Positions 16,698-26,209 of a stretch of 64,000 bases of DNA are shown one piece after another. Position numbers and translations under genes: made by a program. Each line of letters starts with the position of its first letter. The first letter of the stretch is position 1. Origin of the DNA: Cognatishimia sp. 1_MG-2023. Its GTDB lineage: Bacteria; Pseudomonadota; Alphaproteobacteria; Rhodobacterales; Rhodobacteraceae. The stretch spans positions 434,001 to 498,000 of the forward strand of contig NZ_JAUORX010000001.1 of NCBI RefSeq assembly GCF_030548175.1, read 5' to 3'. The notes under the pieces were generated by a model that did not search any database, had not been told where the DNA came from, and saw only the letters and a list, made by a program, of their open reading frames with translations.

Positions 16698-18296
16698 TCA
16701 AATGAAGTCCAAGGTGGATAACGCGTGCATTAATGGGGCAAGTTGTGTCTCGTAAGTTCTCCAGCTTTCGTCACTGCCGGTGTACAACGGCTTTGTGACC
16801 TGCCCTGCGCTGGACGTCCTAACGTAATTCGTAGCCTTTTCAGGCGATAATAGTTCGGGCGTCCATTCAACCCCAACAGCCTCTGCAAGGGCCTGAGTCG
16901 TCGACAGTTGGTCCGATACTAAGTCAGAATAGTTCAGATCAAAGAGCCGGTTCCCACAAATATGGCGCCAGTGCTTCATTAAATCCCGGTGAAGCACCAT
17001 ATAGCCAGCGATGTCTTCGAATTTATAGATGAAATCATGAGAACCGCGTTTGAAGGTATGTTTATACAGCGACCAAGCGACGGCTCGTGGATCTCGGTTT
17101 AGGTGAACTATTTTTGCTTCTGGTAATGCTGTGCAGATCAATCCGATCCAACGGAAGTTGAGTGGCATTTTGTCGATTTGTATTTCGCTACCGTCACTAA
17201 TTTCAGAGAACCGTTTCAAGAGGTGATCCCTCATGATTTGCACGTCGTCTGGCGTCAGTTTTTTATCTGGTCGGTTTCGAATCGCGTCAAATCGCTCAAC
17301 AATGGCCTCTTTGACAAATGACAGCTCGCCACAAGCTTGCACATTTGGCGCGCGCGATAACACGCGCTCGGTCAACGTAGTACCGGAGCGCGGCAAGCCA
17401 GTTACAAATATAAACCGTTGCCCTGAAGGTGTGTCTTGTTCCTGCAGAGGTTTGGCAACCAGGGCTTTGGTCAAAGCAGCCAGAGCTAACTTTGGACGAA
17501 GCTCGAACCCATATCGTTTCGATAACAGGGCATTCCCTTTAGCAAGGTGTTCAAAAGCACTATCATGCTGCTTAACTGCGTGCAGCGCCTCAAACAGGGC
17601 AAAGTGCAGAAGCCCTGAAGCTGGATTGTCTTTGCCGATTTTAGCAAGCGCACTGCGCATTTGATGAATGTGCGGGTCATCATCCGTGTATTTTCGTACA
17701 TGCGACAGCTGTAAATGTAGAGCGACATCTTTAGGTCGCTGTTCCAGGCTTTTGAGATAAAATGTCTCCGCTTCGTTCATATCGCCTAGTGAGCGCGCCA
17801 CCAGGCCCAGGTTACGCCAAGCAAGCGCGTTGTCAGGCGAAATCTCTAGCATTCGATTTGCCGCATCACGCGCTTCATGCGGACGGTTTAGCTCGTGCAT
17901 CGCTCGGCTTTTTACATTCCAAAAATCGAGATCATTCGGATGTTGCAAAATTTGGAGATCAGCTATTCGAAGGGCTTCTTCTGCATCCCCCAATTCCAGT
18001 AAACAATCACATAGCGCCTTGGTAATTTGGGTGATTTCGGGAGCCAGCGTCGACGCCGCCTCTAACAAGCGCCTAGCTTCGAGCCAGTTTTCGTCTTTTT
18101 CGGCATCATTTACCAAGTTCAGCAACTCGGGCACCGCTATTGGGCGCAATTCAGCCACGGCTTTTTGTGCGCGTTTGTTAGATGGGAAGCGGTCTAGGAC
18201 TTGTTGGTAAAACGCTTGAGCGGTCACCCAATCCTTGTTTTTTGACGCCTGTTTGGCCTTTGTCATCGTTTTGTCGACTGAAAGGGCTGCTGGCAT
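16698..18296 (-). CDS. TPR-repeat sulfotransferase
   Basis: The protein has 532 residues. The N-terminal half (about 1-260) is a series of TPR units such as ALAWRNLGLVARSLGDMNEA. The C-terminal half (about 285-532) is a sulfotransferase domain with the PAPS 5'-phosphosulfate loop TGLPRSGTTL and the 3'-phosphate region VHLNRDPRAVAWSLYK. Such fusions are common in marine alphaproteobacteria and are thought to sulfate glycans or proteins; the acceptor is not known. There is no signal peptide, so it is probably cytoplasmic. It precedes ctaD on the same strand by 179 bases, with no obvious functional link. Confidence 0.85.
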   Translation of the reverse strand: MPAALSVDKTMTKAKQASKNKDWVTAQAFYQQVLDRFPSNKRAQKAVAELRPIAVPELLNLVNDAEKDENWLEARRLLEAASTLAPEITQITKALCDCLLELGDAEEALRIADLQILQHPNDLDFWNVKSRAMHELNRPHEARDAANRMLEISPDNALAWRNLGLVARSLGDMNEAETFYLKSLEQRPKDVALHLQLSHVRKYTDDDPHIHQMRSALAKIGKDNPASGLLHFALFEALHAVKQHDSAFEHLAKGNALLSKRYGFELRPKLALAALTKALVAKPLQEQDTPSGQRFIFVTGLPRSGTTLTERVLSRAPNVQACGELSFVKEAIVERFDAIRNRPDKKLTPDDVQIMRDHLLKRFSEISDGSEIQIDKMPLNFRWIGLICTALPEAKIVHLNRDPRAVAWSLYKHTFKRGSHDFIYKFEDIAGYMVLHRDLMKHWRHICGNRLFDLNYSDLVSDQLSTTQALAEAVGVEWTPELLSPEKATNYVRTSSAGQVTKPLYTGSDESWRTYETQLAPLMHALSTLDFI

Positions 18297-18570
18297 TCGA
18301 AATCCTTACTGCGCGTTTTGAATGGGCTTGGCTTTAGCATAAGTCGGGGAGCGAACGCGGCAACAACCGTCTTTACGATAATGGCTGAATTTGGGGGAAA
18401 TTGGGGGAGTTGTTTACCAATCTTTAGCAAATGCGGTGTGTGGTACCGGTGCGCGAGTGATTCCAATTTCAACTTCTGATTTTGTAGTGCACGTCAATTC
18501 TTTTCTGTCGGCACCTTGGCTTTTCCGTTCTTATCCCCTATTTATTGAAAAAAACGAGGCAGTTAAAAAA

Positions 18571-19029
18571 GTGATCGAGCAACTCAAAGTGGTTTGGGGC
18601 GAATTTATTCGTCCGATGATGCAGCGTCCGCGGCGCCTGCAAGTGGCGGCTTTGTGCTACCGCGATGTAGGGAGTGAGCGGAAGGTGCTGATAGTGACAA
18701 GCCGCGGTACAGGGCGTTGGATCATTCCTAAGGGTTGGCCCATGAACGGCAAAAACTCGGCACAAGCTGCTTTGCAAGAGGCTTGGGAAGAAGCTGGCGT
18801 TGCCAAGGGCGAGGCACAGGATCAAGCTGTGGGCCAGTATCGCTATGATAAAGTGAAAGCGACCGGTTGGACTGTTCCTGTGGAAGCGCTTGTTTTTCCA
18901 GTGAAAGTCAAAGAACTGTCAGACAGTTTTCCAGAAGCGGACCAGCGCAAACGCAAATGGGTCAGCGCGGAAGAAGCGGCAAATCTGGTGCGCGAACCTG
19001 AGCTAAAGGCGATTTTGGCCAACTTTTAA
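18571..19029 (+). CDS. Nudix hydrolase
   Basis: The Nudix domain has the RWIIPKGWP lead-in and the box ALQEAWEEAGV. The usual Arg-Glu of the box is Gln-Glu here, while the metal-binding EExG is kept. The family cleaves nucleoside diphosphates linked to other groups; the PKGWP style resembles diphosphoinositol or diadenosine polyphosphate hydrolases. The frame is open back to 18391, but that leader does not look coding. A GTG at 18571, with GAGG ten bases before it, keeps the IEQLKVVWGEFIRP helix seen in relatives. ATG at 18616 is an alternative. Confidence 0.82.
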   Translation: MIEQLKVVWGEFIRPMMQRPRRLQVAALCYRDVGSERKVLIVTSRGTGRWIIPKGWPMNGKNSAQAALQEAWEEAGVAKGEAQDQAVGQYRYDKVKATGWTVPVEALVFPVKVKELSDSFPEADQRKRKWVSAEEAANLVREPELKAILANF

Positions 19030-19049
19030 AGGCGTCTCAGCCTGACACT

Positions 19050-19067
19050 TTGTCATAAAACTTTTAC
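19050..19067 (+). promoter_or_regulatory. Pho-box-like site upstream of the phosphate transporter
   Basis: TTGTCATAAAACTTTTAC matches the 18-bp PhoB consensus (two CTGTCAT-type repeats 11 bases apart) at about 15 positions. The first half is nearly perfect and the second is weaker. It lies about 75 bases upstream of a phosphate transporter gene, so phosphate-starvation control by PhoB is likely. Confidence 0.55.
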
Positions 19068-19141
19068 AAAACCGTTACGAATTTGTTGCAATGACCCCGT
19101 TCGCCGCCTAAGCGGAGGCGACAAAAAACGGGGACATCATA

Positions 19142-20629
19142 ATGTCAGACAAGAATTCACAAGATGCACGGCACTTGGACACGTTGGATCGTGACCTTGG
19201 TCGCCTGTCTAATCTTGAGCAAGCGACGGCCTTTGCAGCCCGCCCGATTGTGGGTGGTGGCATTGCCTTGGTCTTTATCGCATTGGCCGGTCTTGCGGCC
19301 GCACTTTTGTTCGGACAATCCAACAATACGTTGATCGTTGTCGTTGCGGCGGCGTTTGGGGCTTATATGGCGCTGAACATTGGCGCAAACGATGTGGCCA
19401 ACAACATGGGCCCGGCTGTGGGTGCGGGTGCGTTATCAATGACGGGCGCGATTGTTATCGCGGCGATCTTTGAAAGTGCCGGGGCTTTGTTGGCTGGCGG
19501 TGACGTGGTGAAGACCATTGCCAAGGGCATTATTGATCCAGAAGCACTAGGTGATTCAGCGACGTTTATCTGGGCAATGATGGCGGCCTTATTGGCGGCC
19601 GCACTTTGGGTGAACTTGGCGACTTGGGTCGGCGCGCCTGTGTCTACAACCCACTCGGTTGTGGGTGGCGTGATGGGTGCCGGGATTGCGGCGGCCGGTT
19701 TTGGCGCGGTGAGCTGGGGCACCATGAGTAAGATCGCAGCAAGCTGGGTTATTTCGCCTGTATTGGGCGGTTTGATTGCCGCAGGCTTCCTGTGGTTCAT
19801 CAAGGTTCGCATCATCTATCAAGAAGACAAGATTGCAGCGGCGCGTAAGTGGGTGCCTGTGCTGGTCGGTATCATGGCGGGTGCCTTTGCGGCCTATCTG
19901 TCGATCAAAGGTCTGAAGAAGGTCATCAAGATTGATCTGCCAACCGCTTTGATGATTGGCACCGCAGCGGCGGTTCTGGTTTGGGCAATCACCATTCCAG
20001 TGATTAAGCGCCAGTCCGAAGGGCTGGAGAACCGCAACAAATCTTTGAAAGTCTTGTTTGGTATTCCGCTGGTTGTGTCTGCTGCAATGCTAAGCTTTGC
20101 GCATGGCGCGAACGATGTTGCCAATGCGGTTGGTCCATTGGCGGCGATTGTTCAGGCCTCTGGAACGGGTGACTTTCTAGCGGCGGTTAGCATCCCCTAT
20201 TGGGTGATGATCATCGGGGCGTTTGGTATTTCGTTTGGCCTGTTCCTATTTGGGCCAAAGCTGATCAAGATGGTCGGCAATCAGATCACCAAACTAAACC
20301 CAATGCGTGCTTATTGTGTGGCCCTATCTGCTGCGATCACTGTGATTGTTGCGAGCTGGTTGGGTCTGCCGGTGAGCTCTACACATATTGCCGTTGGCGG
20401 TGTGTTTGGCGTTGGCTTTTTCCGCGAGTGGTACACAGAGCGCCGTTTGAAGCGTGCGCGCATGGCGGTACCGGATCAAACGCAGTTTTCCCGCGAAGAG
20501 CGTCGTCGCCGTAAGCTTGTGCGCCGGTCGCACTTTTTAACGATTGCCGCGGCTTGGGTGATCACTGTGCCTGCTGCAGCATTGCTGTCTGCATTGATCT
20601 TCTTTGTGTTGAACACAATCGCCGGGTAA
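19142..20629 (+). CDS. Inorganic phosphate transporter, Pit family
   Basis: The protein has 495 residues and about ten to twelve membrane segments. The duplicated Pit signatures are present: NIGANDVANNMGPAVGAGA in the first half and SFAHGANDVANAVGPLAAI in the second, each followed by an APVSTTH or LPVSSTH motif. Pit proteins import metal-phosphate with protons, with low affinity and without ATP. An ATG with GGGGAC upstream and a Pho-box-like site support this start. An unusual feature is a long charged cytoplasmic C-terminal segment (REERRRRKLVRRSHF) before the last membrane helix. Confidence 0.94.
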   Translation: MSDKNSQDARHLDTLDRDLGRLSNLEQATAFAARPIVGGGIALVFIALAGLAAALLFGQSNNTLIVVVAAAFGAYMALNIGANDVANNMGPAVGAGALSMTGAIVIAAIFESAGALLAGGDVVKTIAKGIIDPEALGDSATFIWAMMAALLAAALWVNLATWVGAPVSTTHSVVGGVMGAGIAAAGFGAVSWGTMSKIAASWVISPVLGGLIAAGFLWFIKVRIIYQEDKIAAARKWVPVLVGIMAGAFAAYLSIKGLKKVIKIDLPTALMIGTAAAVLVWAITIPVIKRQSEGLENRNKSLKVLFGIPLVVSAAMLSFAHGANDVANAVGPLAAIVQASGTGDFLAAVSIPYWVMIIGAFGISFGLFLFGPKLIKMVGNQITKLNPMRAYCVALSAAITVIVASWLGLPVSSTHIAVGGVFGVGFFREWYTERRLKRARMAVPDQTQFSREERRRRKLVRRSHFLTIAAAWVITVPAAALLSALIFFVLNTIAG

Positions 20630-20646
20630 ATTCCGGTTACGCAAAG

Positions 20647-20684
20647 AAAAGCCCCGCAAGTTAATGCTTGCGGGGCTTTTTTGT
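20647..20684. terminator. Bidirectional terminator between Pit and cytochrome c genes
   Basis: AAAAGCCCCGCAAG pairs with CTTGCGGGGCTTTT across a short TTAATG loop and is followed by TTGTTTTT. A-runs on the left and T-runs on the right allow use in both directions. Confidence 0.88.
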
Positions 20685-20693
20685 TTTTGCAGC

Positions 20694-21173
20694 TTAGTTT
20701 GTTTGTGCTGCTTCGCCCGCTTCAGTTGGCTCTTCGGCAGCTTCGGTCGCTTCTGCTGCGTCCTCAGCCGGGGCTGGGTTTAATGAAGCTAAGAATGCCG
20801 CGACGTCCTCTGCGCCCTTCTTGAGCTTAAAGGTCATTTTGGTTTTGCCTTTGATCCCCTGCTCTTTCAGGTAGCCATTTGGGTCGGTGATAAAGGCGCT
20901 GAGCGAGGCCTCATCCCAAGTAACGCCGTTTTCACTCATTGCAGTCAGGGCCTTGGAGTATTTGAAATCTGCCGTGCCGACAGGACGGCCAATCACACCG
21001 AACAAGTTTGGACCGGTGCGACCGCCCTTTAGCAAGACCTCACCCTCAGGGGTAGAAACGGTATGGCAGGCTTTGCATTTTCCAAAGGTCTTTTTGCCTT
21101 TTGTCACGTCGCCCTCTGCGAATGCGCTGGTTGCTGCAATAGCTGCAACTGCAGCCAAAATGATGGTTCTCAT
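20694..21173 (-). CDS. Class I c-type cytochrome (c2/c550-like)
   Basis: The 159-residue precursor has a Sec signal peptide (MRTIILAAVAAIAATSAFA, cleaved before EGD). The haem motif CKACHT and the distal Met ligand in KTKMTF mark a soluble, periplasmic class I cytochrome. It would shuttle electrons between the bc1 complex and terminal acceptors. The last 30 residues are a low-complexity acidic Ala/Glu tail of unclear purpose, perhaps for docking. ATG 21173 is preferred over 21209 because GAGGAA precedes it and it starts the signal peptide. Confidence 0.92.
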   Translation of the reverse strand: MRTIILAAVAAIAATSAFAEGDVTKGKKTFGKCKACHTVSTPEGEVLLKGGRTGPNLFGVIGRPVGTADFKYSKALTAMSENGVTWDEASLSAFITDPNGYLKEQGIKGKTKMTFKLKKGAEDVAAFLASLNPAPAEDAAEATEAAEEPTEAGEAAQTN

Positions 21174-21293
21174 AGCTTCCTCTTGAGTCATGCGCGTTTG
21201 GCTGCACACTCTGCCAGAGTTTAGAAATGTTCAATGGACAAATCAGCGCGGCAGCAAGGCTCCGCGCAAATGTGAATGAAGGCAATAGGCCGT

Positions 21294-21947
21294 TTAGGAG
21301 GTGGTAAATGTGTCCTCGAACGCTTGTTTAAGCGCGACATCCACATCATCCATGGTTACGGGCAAGCCAAGATCAACCAAAGAGGTCACGCCGTATTCGG
21401 TGATGCCACAAGGCACGATGCCTGTGAAATGCTCAAGATCAGGTTCAACGTTGATGGATAGCCCGTGAAAGCTGACCCATTTGCGCAAGCGAATGCCAAT
21501 GGCCGCGACTTTGTCTTCGGCAGGCGCGCCGGTGATGGTGCGCGGCTTGTCGTCACGCGTAACCCAAACCCCGACCCGGCCGTCGCGAATTTCGCCTTTG
21601 ATGTTGAAACTATCCAATGTCGCAATCACCCAAGCTTCGAGCTGATGCACAAAGGCGCGCACGTCTTTGCCACGCTTGGCAACATCGAGCATGACATAGG
21701 CCACACGTTGACCCGGACCGTGATAAGTATATTGCCCGCCGCGCTTGGTTGTATGGACAGGAAAGCGATCCGGATCTGTCAGATCTTGGGCCTTGGCAGA
21801 GGTACCCGCGGTATAAAGCGGCGGATGCTCGACCAGCCAAATGCATTCATCGGCCTCGCCTGCGCGAATGGCTTCGGCGCGGGCCTCCATAAAGGTGACC
21901 GCTTCGTCATAGTCTGTCAGACCGTCGCTGATGATCCATTCAACCAT
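21294..21947 (-). CDS. lipB: Lipoyl(octanoyl) transferase
   Basis: LipB moves octanoyl groups from acyl carrier protein to lipoyl domains of 2-oxoacid dehydrogenases, the first step of lipoate assembly. The 217-residue protein shows [12 protein letters not shown], the catalytic Lys region [21 protein letters not shown] and the catalytic Cys in GIVPCGI. The length and motifs are typical. It follows no obvious operon partner; the cytochrome c gene lies downstream on the same strand after 120 bases. Confidence 0.95.
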   Translation of the reverse strand: MVEWIISDGLTDYDEAVTFMEARAEAIRAGEADECIWLVEHPPLYTAGTSAKAQDLTDPDRFPVHTTKRGGQYTYHGPGQRVAYVMLDVAKRGKDVRAFVHQLEAWVIATLDSFNIKGEIRDGRVGVWVTRDDKPRTITGAPAEDKVAAIGIRLRKWVSFHGLSINVEPDLEHFTGIVPCGITEYGVTSLVDLGLPVTMDDVDVALKQAFEDTFTTS

Positions 21948-22200
21948 GGGGTCGGGTCACTTTCTTCTGGCAGGCGGGAATGCCTCGTATTTGTTCCACG
22001 CGAAGACATAGTAAGAGGCGACCAGAATGTCACGTCCGTCTTAGAAAGCAATTGTTCCTGCATAAATATTGGTGAGAACGGATAAAAGTTTAAAACCCTC
22101 AAATTGGGATATTCGCTGGGTGGAGGAGCACCATCCTACCGCGGATTAAGGGTTTTGGCGTGCACTGTATTTCTTTTTTGAAACACAGACCGATTTACGC
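21948..22200. other. Intergenic region without a recognised gene
   Basis: This stretch between lipB and tRNA-Leu holds no frame with coding character that I recognise. It must contain the lipB promoter. I see no repeat or riboswitch-like structure that I can name. Confidence 0.5.
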
Positions 22201-22229
22201 TTCACATCCTTTTTGCGACCCGATATAGA
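22201..22229 (+). promoter_or_regulatory. Probable promoter of tRNA-Leu(GAG)
   Basis: TTCACA (22201-22206) and TATAGA (22224-22229) are separated by 17 bases. Transcription would start about 12 bases before the mature tRNA. Confidence 0.5.
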
Positions 22230-22248
22230 CCCGCTCACCAAGTCATGT

Positions 22249-22335
22249 GCGGTCGTGGCGGAATTGGTAGACGCGCAGCGTTGAGGTCGCTGTGGGGTAA
22301 CACCCGTGGAAGTTCGAGTCTTCTCGACCGCACCA
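22249..22335 (+). tRNA. tRNA-Leu (anticodon GAG)
   Basis: The 87-nt sequence has acceptor stem GCGGTCG with CGACCGC, an encoded CCA (22333-22335) and a class II variable arm. The anticodon loop is TTGAGGT between CAGCG and CGCTG, so the anticodon is GAG. Confidence 0.95.
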
Positions 22336-22368
22336 TTTACTCCCAAATATCATCAATGATTTTACATG

Positions 22369-23409
22369 CTAATTCGGTTTTGGACCGAGTTGTGCTTTGC
22401 GGTATGCGCTTGGGGTTAGGCCTGTCCAGCGTTTGAATGCCCGGTGGAATGTGGCTACTGACGAAAAGCCGACCGATTGAGATATGGTTTCGATGGATTT
22501 GGAGTGCTGAGAGAGTGCGAGAATGGCGATGTCGCGTCTGAGGCCGTCTTTGATGGATTGAAACGATGTGCCATCTGCTTTTAAACGGCGGATGAGGGTG
22601 CGTGGCGTCATATACAGGGCTGATGCAACGGATTGCAGGTCATCCCCGCCCTCTTGTAGCGGCGCAATGAGGGACCGGACGCGCAGGGGTAGCGAGTGTT
22701 CGCGGAAAGTTGTGAAAATCCAATCGCGCGGGGCGCGGTTTAGGAATGCGTTCAACTCGACATCGGTGCGATTTATTGAAAGCTGCGCGACGCTTGGTTC
22801 AAAGCTGATGCGTGCGTGATTGCTGTCAAAGTAAATCGGCGCCGGGAAAAGGATTGCATAATCTTCGGCAAAAGATGGGCGTTTGAATGGGAATTCAATT
22901 GAAATAAGCGGCAGTTCCCGGTGAGCAAGCCAAGAGGTGATGCCATGGGTGAGTTTGAGCAGTAGCATGTGGCCAAACCGTTGCGGGCTTTGGTCCGTAA
23001 TTGGGATGAGGTCAACATGAAGGCCAGTTGCGTCTTCGGTCAATTCCAGTCGGAAGTCATCTAACAAGAGATTCCAAAACGTCGTGAACCGAAAAAGCGC
23101 TCCACGCATTGAGGATGCGCCCATCATGACGGTGCACAGATGTTTTAGCGCGCCAGCCCGAATTGGACGGCTCCAGAGCCCCATCATCTCGTCGCCAGTT
23201 GATACGGCGGCGAGTTGGTAGAGTTGCACGAATTGATGGTGCGAAATTCGACCTAGATCAATGCTGTGCATTGCGCCGATGCCCGATTGATCCAGCAAAG
23301 CCGCAAGCTGTCGCGGCGGACAGATGGATTGCAGCGCATTTATCCAATCTTGCAACAAAGCGAAGGAAACAGTTGCGAGATGGTCATTGGTGTCGGTTGG
23401 GGTGTGCAT
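22369..23409 (-). CDS. AraC-family transcriptional regulator
   Basis: The 346-residue protein has a large N-terminal domain of the arabinose-binding-like type (DUF found in OruR/ArgR-like AraC members). The C-terminal AraC double helix-turn-helix covers about residues 250-340: LQSVASALYMTPRTLIRRLKADG, then SIETISQSVGFSSVATFHRAFKRWTGLTPSAYR. It is divergent from a crotonase gene, and the region between them holds three TAACGCC half-sites. It is therefore the likely regulator of that gene. The effector is unknown, perhaps an acyl or aromatic compound. Confidence 0.9.
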   Translation of the reverse strand: MHTPTDTNDHLATVSFALLQDWINALQSICPPRQLAALLDQSGIGAMHSIDLGRISHHQFVQLYQLAAVSTGDEMMGLWSRPIRAGALKHLCTVMMGASSMRGALFRFTTFWNLLLDDFRLELTEDATGLHVDLIPITDQSPQRFGHMLLLKLTHGITSWLAHRELPLISIEFPFKRPSFAEDYAILFPAPIYFDSNHARISFEPSVAQLSINRTDVELNAFLNRAPRDWIFTTFREHSLPLRVRSLIAPLQEGGDDLQSVASALYMTPRTLIRRLKADGTSFQSIKDGLRRDIAILALSQHSKSIETISQSVGFSSVATFHRAFKRWTGLTPSAYRKAQLGPKPN

Positions 23410-23422
23410 TGCTTGGGTAAGT

Positions 23423-23477
23423 TGGCGTTATTTGTCACTTAATGCAAACTCTTTGTCCATTAACGCCATATAACGCC
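23423..23477. promoter_or_regulatory. Probable AraC operator with three TAACGCC half-sites
   Basis: TAACGCC occurs at 23461-23467 and 23471-23477, spaced exactly 10 bases apart, one helical turn. An inverted copy (GGCGTTA) is at 23424-23430. Tandem direct half-sites on one face of the helix are typical AraC-type binding sites. The set lies between the divergent regulator and crotonase genes. Confidence 0.65.
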
Positions 23478-23526
23478 TGAAATTCGCAAGATATATGTCA
23501 TCAAAACTCATACACAGGAATCCACC

Positions 23527-24333
23527 ATGGGCCGAACGCTTGATCTATCAGACTTTAAAAACCTCGCCATCACCGCTGGCGAAGATGGTGTTTGGGTTGT
23601 CACGTTAAACCGTGCGGCGAAGCGTAATGCGCTAGACCTCGACACTATCGAAGAGATGGTGGAGCTGTTTGATAAAGCGCCCCGGAGTGGCGCGCGGGCG
23701 ATTGTTTTGACGGCAGAAGGGGATCACTTCTGCGCAGGTTTGGATTTGGTGGAGCACCATAAAGCAGACCGTTCGCCAGAAGACTTCATGCATGTGTGCC
23801 TGCGGTGGCATGAGGCGTTTAACAAGATGGAATATGGAGGTGTGCCGGTGATCGCTGCCCTAAAGGGCGCGGTTGTGGGCGGTGGGCTGGAGCTGGCCAG
23901 CGCGGCGCATATTCGTGTGGCGGATCAAAGCACCTATTTCGCTTTGCCAGAAGGTCAGCGCGGGTTGTTCACCGGTGGTGGCGCGACGATCCGGGTGACG
24001 GATTTGGTGGGCAAGGCCCGCATGATTGACATGATGCTGACCGGTCGCGTGTATCAGGGGCAAGAGGCCATTGATCTGGGATTGGCGCAGTATCTGGTTG
24101 ATGGGTCAAGCTTTGATAAAGCGATGGAGTTGGCAAAACGGACGGCGGCGAACCTGCCATTAACCAACTTTGCGATTTGTTCGGCGGTGAGCCACATGAA
24201 GAATATGTCGGCGATGGATGCCTCTTATGCAGAGGCTGTGGTTGCAGGTGTGGTTAATACGCAGGCCCCTGCCCGCGAACGGTTGGAAGCTTTTGCGAAT
24301 AAGACAGCGGCGCGGGTTCGACCGAATTCTTAA
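23527..24333 (+). CDS. Crotonase/enoyl-CoA hydratase family protein
   Basis: The protein has 268 residues. The oxyanion-hole motifs HFCAGLDL (about 69-76) and [11 protein letters not shown] (about 115-125) are present, so it binds an acyl-CoA thioester. The region [23 protein letters not shown] carries an acidic residue in the usual catalytic area. Family members hydrate, isomerise or cleave acyl-CoAs, and the exact reaction cannot be read from sequence. It is divergent from an AraC regulator and stands alone before a terminator, so it may be an inducible step of a catabolic route encoded elsewhere. Confidence 0.87.
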   Translation: MGRTLDLSDFKNLAITAGEDGVWVVTLNRAAKRNALDLDTIEEMVELFDKAPRSGARAIVLTAEGDHFCAGLDLVEHHKADRSPEDFMHVCLRWHEAFNKMEYGGVPVIAALKGAVVGGGLELASAAHIRVADQSTYFALPEGQRGLFTGGGATIRVTDLVGKARMIDMMLTGRVYQGQEAIDLGLAQYLVDGSSFDKAMELAKRTAANLPLTNFAICSAVSHMKNMSAMDASYAEAVVAGVVNTQAPARERLEAFANKTAARVRPNS

Positions 24334-24352
24334 TTAGGGTTTAAGTGGTGAC

Positions 24353-24384
24353 GGCGGGCCTCATCTGGGTGCCCGCCATTTTTT
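24353..24384 (+). terminator. Terminator of the crotonase gene
   Basis: GGCGGGC (24353-24359) pairs with GCCCGCC (24371-24377) and is followed by ATTTTTT. It overlaps the 3' end of the convergent glycosyltransferase gene. Confidence 0.8.
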
Positions 24385-26074
24385 ACGCGTCTTTGCAATC
24401 GAGGATAACTGTATGGCGCTCGATAAACAGTGGCTTTCGGGGAGCGAATTGCGCGGTGATCGCGCAGCGTGCGCCGAGGTCTTGGTAGAATGCGCGCAGC
24501 ATGGTCGAGGATGTTTCGCGTTGCAGGTAGGGCAAGTTTGACACGACAAAGAGTTCCACGCCTTCGGCCAGCCATGCATCCAATGTCCAGTCCTCTTGCT
24601 GGGGTGGCCAAGCGTAGGCTTGGATGTTGCCCTTTAGATCCTCGTCGCTGGCGTTTTCCAGTCCAGACATTGGGTTGGGTAACGGCAAGATAAAATAAGC
24701 CTCTGGATTGTTTTCCGGCACGCGGCGTTCGGCGGCGCGTTCTGGGAGGATCACCTCGTATTTCGCGGCGGTGGCTTCGACGCGGGCGAATTCGAAATCT
24801 TGTGCCGGGCGTGATTGCTGGATCGGCAAAGGAATACCTGTGACAGCTTTGCGATCTGGGAAATGGGTTTTCAGGTGCTCGGCAATGTCCACTGCGATTG
24901 GTCGGGCCACCGTTTCTTGCCACACGCCGATGCTACCGATTTGTGCAAGCGCGAGAGCGGCGGCGGTTGCCATGACACCAAGGGGCTTAATGAAACGGGT
25001 CAGTTGGATCAGGGCCAAGGCCCCAAACAGTTGAACGACCACAAAGAAGCTAACCCACAAATGCTCTGGCTGGCGCAGGCGCACGAGGTAGGCGACAAGG
25101 ATCATGCCCGCAACGACCGCAAGCCAGATGACAATCAGGTTGAGAGGTTGGTTAAAGCGCGGGGCCAAAAGCGGGAAGGCAAGGAAGGCCAGCGGCATCA
25201 CAAAGCCAAGGCCGCTTTGCCAATGGATCATACGTTGGCCCAACAAGGTAAGCGCATCATAGAGCGTGGCCCCTTCGGTGATGGACATGACCGCTTGGAT
25301 TTTCTGGAACGCGAGGAAGGTTTCAAAATCCAGCACGATCCCGATGTTCAGGATCGGCCACAGCACAAGACCAGTGAAGAAGATACGCCCGATAGAGGCC
25401 AACAGCCCCTTTGCGCCGAGGTGCGGTAGCATCACGGCCACATAGGCCACAAAGAGTGGCGCCATCAGGAAGATAAATGAATGCTTGAAGCTAAGCGCCA
25501 AGGTCATCGCGATGCCAAGGGCGATGTCGACACGTTTGAGATTGGGCGTTTGATACTTGCGGATCAACAGCAGCACAGTCCAAAGCGTGGCTGTGGCGAG
25601 GGGCACGTCGCCCTTGTAAATATAGGAAAGGTAGACAGAAATCGGTGCCAGGGCGGCAAAGATGGCAACGACCAGCGCCTCTGTTCGGGTTAGGTTGAGC
25701 AGGCGCGCAATGCGATAGCTGATGGGGGTCATCAAAGCGCCTATGAAACCGACCAAGGCCCGACCGGTGACCACAAAGATGGTTGGGTCTTGGAAATACT
25801 GCGCGCGAAAGGCGGCGGAATCAGCCCAAACACCCGTGACTTTGCCGACGGCATAGAGAGCGCCATAAAGCACGGCGGTTAGATAGTTCATCAAAGGCGG
25901 ATAGAAATGCTGATCCGGGACAAGCTGACCGGTTAGCACCTTGGCCGCTTCGTTGATGCGTTCATCCCCAAGGACAACACCGTGATTAATACCGATTAGA
26001 CGAATGGCAAAGGCCGCCAAAAAGAGACCAAACAGAATGGCCCATTCTGAGCGTGGAGTCGTTGAACTGTTCAT
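24383..26074 (-). CDS. GT-C type membrane glycosyltransferase (GT39/ArnT-like)
   Basis: The protein has 563 residues and about ten or eleven membrane segments in the first 390 residues, followed by a soluble C-terminal domain. The first outer loop carries an acidic pair (VLGDERINEAA) where PMT/ArnT/Emb-type enzymes have their catalytic Asp-Glu. These enzymes take sugars from polyprenyl-phosphate carriers and add them to acceptors on the outer face of the membrane. It is divergent from a HAD-UbiA fusion and an SMR transporter that could make and flip such a carrier. The sugar and acceptor are inferred, not visible. Confidence 0.8.
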   Translation of the reverse strand: MNSSTTPRSEWAILFGLFLAAFAIRLIGINHGVVLGDERINEAAKVLTGQLVPDQHFYPPLMNYLTAVLYGALYAVGKVTGVWADSAAFRAQYFQDPTIFVVTGRALVGFIGALMTPISYRIARLLNLTRTEALVVAIFAALAPISVYLSYIYKGDVPLATATLWTVLLLIRKYQTPNLKRVDIALGIAMTLALSFKHSFIFLMAPLFVAYVAVMLPHLGAKGLLASIGRIFFTGLVLWPILNIGIVLDFETFLAFQKIQAVMSITEGATLYDALTLLGQRMIHWQSGLGFVMPLAFLAFPLLAPRFNQPLNLIVIWLAVVAGMILVAYLVRLRQPEHLWVSFFVVVQLFGALALIQLTRFIKPLGVMATAAALALAQIGSIGVWQETVARPIAVDIAEHLKTHFPDRKAVTGIPLPIQQSRPAQDFEFARVEATAAKYEVILPERAAERRVPENNPEAYFILPLPNPMSGLENASDEDLKGNIQAYAWPPQQEDWTLDAWLAEGVELFVVSNLPYLQRETSSTMLRAFYQDLGARCAITAQFAPRKPLFIERHTVILDCKDA

Positions 26075-26209
26075 AATGTGCCTTGTGCTTCGCCAGTTAG
26101 GTATCGTTGGTTTCCCACTTAAACCTTAATTGGGTCAATTTTTTGAAGTGATTTTGCACTAAAGCGGATACAAATACTGAAAAACACGAGAAAAATCCTA
26201 GTGACAGTG

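Noticed and set aside
24815-25429. Plus-strand open frame of about 200 codons inside the GT-C gene
   Set aside because: Its composition (Gln/His/Lys/Glu-rich, no hydrophobic core) is that of a reverse reading of a membrane protein gene.
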